Of a stretch of DNA of 64,000 nucleotides, positions 36,801-48,800 are shown piece by piece. The notes beneath the pieces are model-generated. The model was not told the origin of the DNA. It saw only the letters and a program-made list of their open reading frames with translations, and did not search any database. Within the stretch, counting starts at the first letter, position 1, and each line of letters begins with the position of its first letter. Source of the stretch: Adiantum capillus-veneris (lineage: Eukaryota; Streptophyta; Polypodiopsida; Polypodiales; Pteridaceae); the NCBI GenBank assembly GCA_014529385.2, contig CM043962.1, positions 41,144,598 through 41,208,597 on the forward strand, in the 5' to 3' direction. The translations under genes were made by a program, and so were the position numbers.

Positions 36801-39800
36801 AAATCACCAATCAATGAAACCAGTATTAAAACCAGAGTCAAACATTTTAAATCGGCACCAAAACATGTGCAAAACAGATACCATCCATTTCAAACAAATT
36901 CCAAACAGGATCACCAAACAAGTTCCAAATAGAACTCAAACTTAAAAAGCAATCTCCACATCAGTAGAGCTCGAAAAGTCGACTGACTTTCCATCTTGAA
37001 ACCTGCACCCAAAATTAGGGCTAGGTTCCTTCCACAAGGTCGTAGCCGACCCTAGTATGGTCCATCAGCTCTTGGACAGACAGTGTTCCTCTGGCAGCGA
37101 TGGTAGTCCCAAGACATAGCAATCACATTGGACCTCCAAGGTTATCAACAAGAGACACCTGCTGAGAGACGTCTAACAACTACAAGCTGTAATGTGCTAG
37201 GGTTTCCGTGGTAAACATTTCAGGATACCCCACTCTGCTAGAAATTGCACTCCGAAGGAAGATATTAGAAACCATATAACTTCGGGCAAAAATTTTCTTG
37301 AAAGCTTGCCAAGTTCTTGGAGTGTGCAGTGTCACCAGCGTGTGACTTCTATCTATCCTTTTTGTTGATTTCTCTCTTATTATCTATTTACTTTCACTTT
37401 TTGGAAACACCCCTCGGGAAATCTAACTGCCCTGCATTGCATAGCTAGTGTGAAACTGTCCAGAGGGAGTCCAGGCTTGAGGGCAAGAGAGCACTAAGGT
37501 TGGACAAGGACTATGGTTAGCCAAGTGGGGTCATTGACTAGCCAAAGTGGAATCCTTTGCTACAGAGGCTACATTTCAGTTTTGGATGTGGCCGTAGTGT
37601 ACAAAGAGGGTCGGATGACCTAGAAAGATACAATGGCAACATCTTCTAAAATTTAGGGAACTGCTATTTTGGGACCTGGAAATGTATTGACGTCATTACC
37701 TCTGGAATGACAAAGGGAACATTTTCTTGCTCTGCTGCAAAGTCAACTGACGCACCAATTGAGATATTTTTAGCCGGGAATGCCCAAAGTCGGAAAATGT
37801 GCCATGTGGCACTTTGTGAGCATTCTGCTACTCTTGGCCAGAGAGGGGGCGCCTAAAATGAGAGAGGAGGCTGATTTTCAGAATTGGTCACAGGTTAAGA
37901 GCTATGGAGTGCTTGCTTTCCCTCTTATGCACAGTGCGGTGCCAGGAGTGATGCCCTGCACGCTACGCACTGCCCTCTCTCTCCCCTTTGGCAGTATGTT
38001 ATGCCCCACTAGTGGGCTCTTCATTTGACCAATGTACAGTTGTGTGGGTTCATGCGCGATTGCCGAGGCAAGAGCCTCTTGTACAGGTACTGGATTAGCT
38101 AGCGGCTAATCCCCCCGCAGGTACAGGTGAATTCGGAGAGGTTTCACGCCAGAAATCTCGTCCGATTCAAAGGGCAAGTAGCCCTACAGGTGCGGGAGCT
38201 CGAGGACTTGCTACGGATGCGACCGGCACGCGAATCGGAGCCTGAAACAGTAAATTACAGCCTGCTGTGTATTTTTGCAGGTTTATGGTTTTCGCCCTAA
38301 ACGGACCCTAATACCCCCAGGAGGTTCGGGGACGCAAGAGGACCGTTGTACAGGCGATCTGGCGCATTTTCAGGGCTGAAAACAGAGAATTCAGTGTGCT
38401 GCAGATTCTCGCCAGGTTTTGCAAAGTGCCGGTATGCGTCGGGAAAGTCAGTCAATGCGTGGGAATACTGACTGTGAAGGGTCCTAGTACAGTTATGCTA
38501 CCGAAATCAGGCCGGAACAGTTGAAATTCAGCCAAGTTTGTGCGGGGCAGCTTGTAGGGATCCACAACATTTATTCCCTCTTTTGAACAATAAAGAAATA
38601 CCGAAAGGGGCGCCTAAGTTAGGGGCCAATCTGGTGTCGGTCTTCTCATACAGGTGCATTCTAGCATCTGTATCCCATTCCCCTCTCTTGTGTCACTACA
38701 GCGCAGGTATAATAGACGACTAATAATGGGTGAAAGCTAAATCAAGGTTTAAAGTAAAGTCTACCACCCTTTTTGGATTGAACAGGCCGGTTACATGGTT
38801 CCATCGACGGGATTAAATCACTTTTTCCCATAGAAGTGAGCCTTGGTCAGTTTTGGGCTTGAAGACACAGGGGATCATAGACCTGACACAGGGAATTGTA
38901 ATTATGGCTGACAGACCAGATGATGTGACTGAAGAGGTTTCCTCTTCACAGGGTCAACTGACACATGAAGTGGGCGAGTCCTCAAGACCACCACAGACGG
39001 ATGATGATATATTCAGGACCCAGTTGGCTACTGCTGTGGCTATGTTCACACAAGTAATGCAGAACCCGAGGTTTTTAGCCTTTCTGCAACCTCCTGTTCC
39101 GTCTCAGCAAGTTGGGTCACTGGATCATATTCAAAAGCCTGTTAAGACTCGAGCACAGGTGATTCATACCGCACAGTCAATGGAAACACCTGTACACTTG
39201 ACGGAGAACATGCAGTCTCCACAACCTGTGCCTAAGGTGCAAGAACAGGTGGCTGAGATACCAGTCTTTCAAGCTGTACCAGTCCAGCTAGCCACTTTTC
39301 AGCAGCCTATAGCTGGTTCTAATGGGCAGGGAAGCAACCTACAGTCTATGCAACAGGTCTTCCCACCACCTTCAGTACACCCTAGCTATTTTGGAGGTGG
39401 ATCGGTATTCCAGAGCATCGCTCGTCATGCACCTGGAAATCAGTTTTACACGCCAGGAACTATGCTCCTATTACAGAAGGTTTATCCGAAATTTCGCTGA
39501 GATTGCTTCATCTTTACATGCTCTTTAATAGAAGGCAGTCACCTTTAGATGGACACAGAAAGAGATTTCAGCTTTTAATCTCTTAAAGGAAAAGATGACT
39601 TCAAATCCAGTCATTGTGTTGCCAGATCTTAGGAAGTCATTTGTGGTCCAGTGTGATGCCTGTGGTAGTAGCATTGGTGCAGTGCTAATGCAAGATGGCA
39701 GGGTAGTAGCCTATGAGAGCAGAATTTTGCAAGGGCCAGAGATGACCATGCAGGTCTATGAGAAAGAGTTACTGGCTGTGATTCATGTGCTCTTAAGTTG

Positions 39801-42800
39801 GAAACACGACCTGCTAGGTGCAGATTTCGTTGTCCAAACGGACCATCAGACCTTGCGATACTTCTTGACACAGACAAAGTTATCTGAGAAGCATATGCGA
39901 TGGGCAAATATCTTGTCCATGTTCCATTTTCAGATTGTGCATGTGGAAGGCAAGAAGAACGTTCTGGCTGGTGCCTTTTCAAGGAAGCCACAAATTTCAG
40001 CGTTGTCGATTCCTTATCATCATGAACTTGATGATATGAGAGAACAGTATGCAAATGATGAAGATTTTGCAAGGGTCTTCGAGCAGCTAATGGATGGACA
40101 ACGTCATGAACACTATCTTCTTAAAGACGGGTTCATGATGATGCATGGCAGATTGTGTGTCACAAAGCCATTGCGACGCAAAGTTATGGAAGAGAGTCAT
40201 GTCCCACCGTATGTAGGGCATCGTGGTATTGATGCTACAGTCAAAGCGGTTGAGACATTCTTCTATTGGCCTACATTGAGAAGGGATGTGGATGCCTTTG
40301 TGCGAGAATGCCTAATTTGCCAGAAGGTCAAGTTTGACAGGCAAAAGGCACTAGGGTTATTGCAACCACTACCTATTCTAGATAAACCATGGGAAAGTAT
40401 TGCTATGGATTTTATCTTTGATCTTCCGAGAACGCAGACAGGGAACGATGGTATTTGGACCATTATTTGCAGATTCAGCAAACAGGCCCATTTTATTCCT
40501 GTCAGGAAGAAGATAAAGCCAGATCAGATGGCACGCTTGTTTATGAGCAATATTTTCAAGTATCATGGCATGCCACAGTCGATTGTTAGCGACCGTGATC
40601 CACGCATGACAAGTTTGTTCTGGAGAGGCTTATTTGAGAATATGGGCACCACGCTCAAATTCTCTTCGTCATTTCATCCTCAAACAGCTGGGCAGTCAGA
40701 AGAGGCAAATTCTACTGTCCTAGATCTGCTGAAGTGTTATGTGTCAGAGCATAAAGGAAAGTGGGAGCAGTATTTGCCATTGGTGGAGTATGCATACAAT
40801 AATACAGTGCATTCATCAACTGGAAAGTGTCACCAGCGTGTGACTACTATCTATCCTTTTTGTTGATTTCTTTCTTATTATTTGTTTACTCACACTTTTT
40901 GGAAACACCCCTCGGGAAATCTAATTGCCCTGCATTGCATAGCTAGTGTGGAACTGTCCAGAGGGAGTCCAGGCCTGAGGGCAAGAGAGCACTAAGGTTG
41001 GACAAAGACTATGGTTAGCCAAAGTGGGGTCATTGACTAGCCAAAGTGGAATCCTTTGCTACAGAGGCTACATTTCAGTTCTGGATGTGGCCACAGTGTA
41101 CAAAGAGAGTCTGATGACCTAGAAAGATACAATGGCAGCATCTCCTAAAATTTAGGGAACTGCTATTTTGGGACCTGAAAATGTCGTCGCGTCATTACGT
41201 GCAGTTTGACATGGGGATCATTTTGTTACTCTGTGGCCAAGTCAACAGAGGCTGCAGGTGAGATATTTTTAGACCCGAGGGTCTAGAGCGGGAAAATGCA
41301 CAAATGAGTGACACTTGGCACTCTGAGGCCAGTTTACTACTTATAGAGAAGGCAAAAACGTGATTTATAGCTGGGAGGCTCATTTTGCAAGTGTCTGTCA
41401 CAGGTTGAGAGCTATGGAGTGCTTGCTTTCCCTCCTATGTGCAGTGCGTTGCCAAGAGTGATGCCCTGCACGCTACGCACTGCCCTCTCTCTCCCCTTTG
41501 GCAGTATGTTATGCCCCTCTAGTGGGCTTTTCATTTGACCAACGTACAGTTGTGTGGGTTCATGCGCGATTGCTGAGGCAAGAGCCTCTTGCACAGGTAC
41601 TGGATTAGCTAGCGGCTAATCCCCCGCAGGTATAGGTGAATTCGGAGAGGTTTCACGCCAGAAATCTCGTCCGATTCAAAGGGCAAGTAGCCCTACAGGT
41701 GCGGGAGCTCGAGGACTTGCTACGGATGCGACTGGCACGCGAAACGGAGCCCAAAACAGTAAATTACAGCCTGCTGTGTATTTTTGCAGGTTTAGGGTTT
41801 TGGCCCTAAACGGACCCTAATACCCCCAGGAGGTTCGGGGACTCAAGGGGACCGCTGTACAGGTGATCTGACGCATTTTCGGGGCTGAAAACAGAGAATT
41901 CAGCGTGCTGCAGATTCTCGCCAGGTTTTGCAAAGTGCCCGTATGCGTCGGGAAAGTCATTTAATGCGTGGGAATACTGACCGTGAAGGGTTCTAGTACA
42001 GTTATGCTGCCGAAATCAGGCCGGAACAGACAAAATTCAGCCAAGGTTGTGCGGGGCAGCGTATAGGGATCCACAGCGTTTATTCCCTCTTTTGAACAAT
42101 AAAGAAATACCGAAAGGGGCGCCTAAGTTAGGGGCCAATCTGGTGTCGGTCTACTCATACAGGTGCAATCTAGCAGCCTGTATCCCTCTCCCCTTTGGTG
42201 TGTTTTGAAAGTATAGGTAAAATAGACGACTAATAATGGGTGAAAGCTAAATCAAGGTTTAAAGTAAAGTCTACCGCCCTTTTTGGATTGAACAGGCTGG
42301 TTACATGGTTCCATGGACGGGATTAAATCACTTTTTCCCATAAGTGAGCCTTGGTCAGTTTTGGGCTTGAAGACGTAGGCGATCATAGACCAGACACAGG
42401 GAATTGCAATTATGGCTGACAGACCAAATGATGTGACTGAAGAGGTTTCTTCTTCACAGGGTCAACAGACACATGAAGTGGGTGAGTCTTCAAGACCACC
42501 ACAGATGGATGATGATATATTCAGGACCCAGTTAGCTACTGCTGTGGCTATGTCCACACAAGTAATGCAGAACCCGAGGTTTTTAGCCTTTCTGCAACCT
42601 CCTGTTCCGTCTCAGCAAGTTGGCTCACTGGATCGTATTCAGAAGCTTGTTAAGGCTCAAGCATAGGTGATTTATACTGCCCAATCAATGGAAACACCTG
42701 TACACTTGACGGAGAACATGCAGTCTCCACAACCTGTGCCTAAGGTGCAAGAACAGGTGGCTGAGATGCCAGTCTTTCAAGCTGTACCAGTTCAGCCCGC

Positions 42801-45800
42801 CACCTTTCAGCAGCCTATAGCTGGATCTAATGGGTAGGGAAGCAACCTACAGGGTATGCAAGAGGTCTTCCCACCACCTTCAGTACACGCTGGCTATTTT
42901 GGAGGTGGATTGGTATTCAAGAGCATGGCTGGTCATGCACCTGGAAATCAGTTTTACACGCCAGGAACAGTGTTTGGGGGTGCTCAAACGATGATGCCTA
43001 ACCCCATGTATGGTGCCACGGGCATGCTACCAGGGCTTTAGAGCACTCAGGGCCAATTTGGGATGCCACAGGCAAATTTGGTATGGCTGGAATTACAAAT
43101 CAACAGCCAAATATGGCATTTCCAAGTCAAGTTAATAGCGGCCAAGGAACACAGATGAACCCTAATAGTGTTCCCATGTTTCAGTCACTTCCATATGACA
43201 ATTTAACGCTGCTGGAGAGGCCAACTCCGTACAAAGAAGGTGGCAAAGGTGTGTCTTTCACGACCTTTACAGGGTTTGATGACAGGAAGAAGGCTCTCTC
43301 ATTCCTCCAGCAGTTTGACAAGGCCTATGCAGGGGAAAACTTTACAGAGGCTTCAAAGGTCCGCAAGGCAGCCACTTTCTTGACTGGGAATGCGGGACAA
43401 TGGTGGACAACTTTATTGCTTCAAGGGCAAGCTCCGTCCACATGGATTTACTTCAAGCAGATTTTTGCAGTAGCATGGTTATCTGATGACTTTGAAGCAG
43501 ATGTCATGACAGAATGGCACCAGCTTAATGCTGCCACTTGCAAGAATCTGGATGACTACAATCGGAAGTTTTGGAAAGCTCTACTTCCAGTAACTTCCTA
43601 TAGGTTTGTGCCATTGACAGAACAGATTGAAAAATACTGTTGTGGCCTACCTAAAGGATTGAGAAAGTACTGTACGAAGACAAAAGTCACTACTTTGACG
43701 CAGCTCATCGAGGTAGCAAACACTGGCAATGGTTTGCTCAAGGGAGAAGATTGTGAATTTAACACTGGCATCAAGGCAGGATCAGGGAAGAAAAATTCAG
43801 CCAAGAAGCACGTTCCCAATGAGGCTCCTAAAGGGACTCAGGAGTCAGCCAACGTGCTTACAATTGTCCTACAAAGAAAAGGCCAGCTGATTCTGATGAC
43901 AAGGAAGACAAGAAAGGAAAGAAGCCCATGGCTGGTCTAGTGCCAGATATGGTGGGCGACAAGCCAAATTCAGATGCAAGTGAGCTTTGCAGAGCATGGG
44001 GAAAGGTCAGGGATCAAATAGTGCTTATCTTCTTTGATCCAGGTGCCAAAGCCAACTTCATTTCCCCAGAATTGGCTTCAAAGTTGGGAATCAGACCTAA
44101 AGAGATGGGGTATACAGCAGAGGCAGGTTTGGCATGTCCTGGCCATACAGAGGCTGTGACACCCATCATTGGAAAGTTGCGCCTACATATCCAGTCCTAT
44201 GTAGATGCTGAAGAATTTTACATCATGCCACTGGACGGATGTGATGTGTTGCTAGGTATTCCTTGGTTGTTTCGTGTACAGGGAATCATGGATGCCTACA
44301 ACAAAAAGATCACTGTACAGTGCAGGGGAAAGACTCACATTCTGGATGTAAAGCTTAAAGGGGAGTCTATTCCCACTGTATCAGCTTCTGCTATTACTTC
44401 TGTAATGAAAAAGCATCTTTCTGCGTACTTGGTTTTTGCACGTGAAGTGTCAGATTGTGATGAATCAAATTTATCTGTGCTAGATAAAGAAAGGTCAATG
44501 TTTTTACAACAGTAAAGTGACTGTTTTTCCAATTCATTACTGTCTCAATTACCGCCAGAGAGACCCGAGGACCATGCGATAGATTTGGTGCCAGGCAGTA
44601 GCCCACCAAATAAGCCTCCGTACAGGGTTAGTGCGGCTCAGCAGAAAGAGATAATGGGCCAAGTACAGGAGCTGTTAGAAAAGGGGCTGATTCAGCCCAG
44701 TTCATCTCCATTCTGCTCTCCAGTGTTGTTGGTGCAGAAAAAGGATGGCTCATGGCGTATGTGCATCGACTATCGTGCACTGAACAAGAATACCATCAAG
44801 AATAGGTTCCCTATACCTAGAATTGATGATATTATGGACAAATTAGAAGGAGCAGCTATGTTTAGCAGGATAGATCTAAAGAGTGGGTACCATCAAATCC
44901 GCATTAGATCAGAGGATGTGCACAAGACTGCTTTTAGAACGACGTTTGGCCTTTACGAATTTTTAGTGATGTCCTCTGGTCTCACAAATGCTCCTGCTAC
45001 GTTCAATAGGATGATGGACAGAATTTTCCGTCCACACCAGCAGTTTGTTGGTACATTCTTTGATGACATGATAGTTAGTCTACTCAAAGAATGAACAGGG
45101 GCATAGACATCACTTGGCCATTGTGTTCAAAGAGCTACGCAGTCATAGGTTGCTCATCAATGTAAAGAAAAGTGAGTTTTTTCTGGAAGAGATTCACTTT
45201 CTGGGACACATGGTCTCAAAGGATGGTGTCAGATTGGATCCTGCAAAAGTTGAAGCGATCAAGTCATGGCCAAATTTGAAGACGATGCACGATGTCCGAA
45301 GTTTCTTGGGACTATGCTCCTATTACAGAAGGTTTATCCAAAATTTCGCTGAGATTGCTTCACCTTTACATGCTCTTCAAAAGAAGGCAGTCACCTTTAG
45401 ATGGACACAGAAAGAGATTTCAGCTTTTAATCTCTTAAAGGAAAAGATGACTTCAAATCCAGTCATTGTGTTGCCAGATCTTAGGAAGTCATTTGTGGTC
45501 CAGTGTGATGCCTGTGGTAGTAGCATTGGTGCAGTGCTACTGCAAGATGGCAGGGTAGTAGCCTATGAGAGCAGAATTTTGCAAGGGCCAGAGATGACCA
45601 TGCAGGTCTATGAGAAAGAGTTACTGGCTGTGATTCATGTGCTCTTAAGTTGGAAACACGACCTGCTAGGTGCAGATTTCGTTGTCCAAACGGACCATCA
45701 GACCTTGCGATACTTCTTGACACAGACAAAGTTATCTAAGACGCATATGCGATGGGCAAATATCTTGTCCATGTTCCATTTTCAGATTGTGAATGTGGAA

Positions 45801-48800
45801 GGCAAGAAGAATGTTGTGGCTGATGCCTTGTCTAGGAAGCCACAAATTTCAGCTGTGTCAATTCCTTATCATCATGAACTTGATGATATGAGAGAACAGT
45901 ATGCAAATGATGAAGATTTTGCAAGGGTCTTCGAGCAGCTAATGGATGGACAACGTCATGAACACTATCTTCTTAAAGACGGGTTCATGATGATGCATGG
46001 CAGATTGTGTGTCACAAAGCCATTGGGACGCAAAGTAATGGAAGAGAGTCATGTCCCACCGTATGCAGGGCATCGTGGTATGGATGCTACAGTTAAACCG
46101 GTTGAGACATTCTTCTATTGGCCTACATTGAGAAGAGATGTGGATGCCTTTGTGCGGGAATGCCTAATATGCCAAAAGGTCAAGTTTGATAGGCAAAAGG
46201 CACCAGGGTTATTGCAACCACTACCTATTCCAGATAAACCATGGGAAAGTATTGCTATGGATTTTATCTTTGATCTTCCGAGAACGCAGACAGGAAACGA
46301 TGGTATTTGGACCATCATTTGCAGATTCAGCAAACACGCTCATTTTCTTCCTGTCAGGAAGAAGATAAAGCCAGATCAGATGGCATGCTTGTTTATGAGC
46401 AATATTTTCAAGTATCATGGCATGCCACAGTCGATTGTTAGCGACCGTGATCCACGCATGACAAGTTTGTTCTGGAGAGGCTTGTTTGAGAATATGGGCA
46501 CCACGCTCAAATTCTCTTCGTCATTTCATCCTCAAACAGATGGGCAGTCAGAAGAGGCAAATTCTACTGTCCTAGATCTGCTGAAGTGTTATGTGTCAGA
46601 GCATAAAGGAAAGTGGGAGCAATATTTGCCATTGGTGGAGTATGCATACAATAATACTGTGCATTCATCAACTGGCAAGGCACCTTTTGAGATAGTTGAA
46701 GGTGGCAAGAAAGTTCCTCCCATACTGCATACAAAGGACAAGATATTCGAAGCAGACAAGTATGTTCAGGACATGGATGAAATGTACAAGAAGGTCAAAG
46801 TGGCCTTAGAAAAGACTCAGGCAAAGCAAAAGAAAGCAGTTGATCGTCACCGTCGTGAAGTGGTATACACTTGGTGATTGGGTGCTTTTACGGTTTGAAA
46901 AGGCAAGGTTAAAGAAGATGAAGGGCAAGAAAAGACTGTTTCCAAAGCTCAACATGCGTTACTATGGGCCTTTTCAAGTGTGCGACATAATCAATGATGT
47001 TGCATATAGGCTGAAATTGCCTGACAGTTGGAAGATTCACAATGCGTTTCATGTGAGTCTTCTCAGACCCTATGTGGGTGATGTGCCAGAAGATATGCCA
47101 GCTGAAGATCAGCCGGAAGTCAAGGAACTTGACGAGATCTTGGTCCTTGAACAGATTTTGGCACACAAAGAAAGGAAAGTGAAAGGCAAGGTTGCTAGGC
47201 GTTACTTGGTAAAGTTTAGAAACTATCCACCAATGGATGCTAAGTGGATGGAAGAAGGTGAACTTGCAGAGTCACCAACTGTGTTATCACTTTACCTTGA
47301 AGCCTTCGATTTGCAACCTACCTTGACCCCTTGAGTTTCAGAGCTACATGGATTGTTAGTGTGACAATGGCTTTTGAAACAAATGTTGTACATGGTATTA
47401 AAGTGAGCTCAAATCAATTACCTGTTACATGAATGTTAGAGCTGTACAGATCGTCAGCTTGGCAATTGCTCTTATGGAATTCCCAAAAGTTTGGTTAGTG
47501 CTATAGAAGTGAGTATTTCTTGTCAGTTCGTCAAGGATACAGTAATTGCTTCTATTAAAAAGTACATGTGTAACTGCGTTCTATAACTGTCGGTTTGGGT
47601 ATGCTCGAAAGTGTTACGGGATCAAACGTGTACAATAAGACAGTGGCAAAATGTGTGGCTATCATTTTGTCATTGGAAAGTTAGTGACTCAAAGCAATGG
47701 CAGAGTGCGAAGCTACCAGTATGTCATTGGGACAGGGTTCACACGCAGGCAATACATGAGTTGACGAGGTGTTGAATACTCTAGGGTTGACAATGAGCAT
47801 GTATGTGTCGTACATGTGTCGACAGGTGTTGAATGCATCAGTGTTGACTGTAAGTATACACGACATAGATGCAAACGAGGACGTTTGAGATTTCAAGAGG
47901 CGGGTATGTCACCAGCATGTGACTACTATCTTTCCTTTTTGTTCATTTCTTTCTTATTATTTATTTACTTTCACTTTTTGGAAACACCCCTCGGGAAATC
48001 TAACTGCCCTGCATTGCATAGCTAGTGTGGAACTGTCCAGAGGGAGTCCAGGCCTGAGGGCAAGAGAGCACTAAGGTTGGACAAAGACTATGGTTAGCCA
48101 AAGTGGGGTCATTGACTAGCCAAAGTGGAATCCTTTGCTACAGAGGCTACATTTCAGTTCTGGATGTGGCCGCAGTGTACAAAGAGGGTCGGATGACCTC
48201 GAAAGATACAATGGCAGCATCTCCTAAAATTTAGGGAACTGCTATTTTGGGACCTGAAAATGTCTTCGCGTCATTACGTGCAGTTTGACATGGGGATCAT
48301 TTTGTTACTCTGTGGCCAAGTCAACAGAGGCTGCAGGTGAGATATTTTTAGACCCGAGGGTCTAGAGCGGGAAAATGCACAAATGAGTGACACTTGGCAC
48401 TCTGAGGCCAGTTTACTACTTATAGAGAAGGCAAAAACGTGATTTATAGCTGGAAGGCTCATTTTGCAAGTGTCTCTCATAGGTTGAGAGCTATGGAGTG
48501 CTTGCTTTCCCTCCTGTGTAGAGTGCGGTGCCAAGAGTGATGCCCTGCACGCTACGCACTGCCCTCTCTCTCCCCTTTGGCAGTATGTTATGCCCCTCTA
48601 GTGGGCTTTTCATTTGACCAATGTACAGTTGTGTGGATTCATGCGCGATTGCCGAGGCAAGAGCCTCTTGCACAGGTACTGGATTAGCTAGCGGCTAATC
48701 CCCCGCAGGTACAGGTAAATTCGGATAGGTTTCACGCCAGAAATCTCGTCCGATTCAAAGGGCAAGTAGCCCTACAGGTGCGGGAGCTCGAGGACTTGCT

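Noticed and set aside
37780-38028. Plus-strand frame of 82 codons in the outer 5' LTR, and similar LTR frames near 41195-41594 and 48274-48673
   Set aside because: They lie in LTR sequence, differ between copies by frame breaks, and show no protein conservation.
43928-44515. A domesticated retroviral-type protease gene
   Set aside because: It sits in place within the chromovirus gag-pol order, has Pro in the DSGA active site, and is flanked by the element's own gag and RT.
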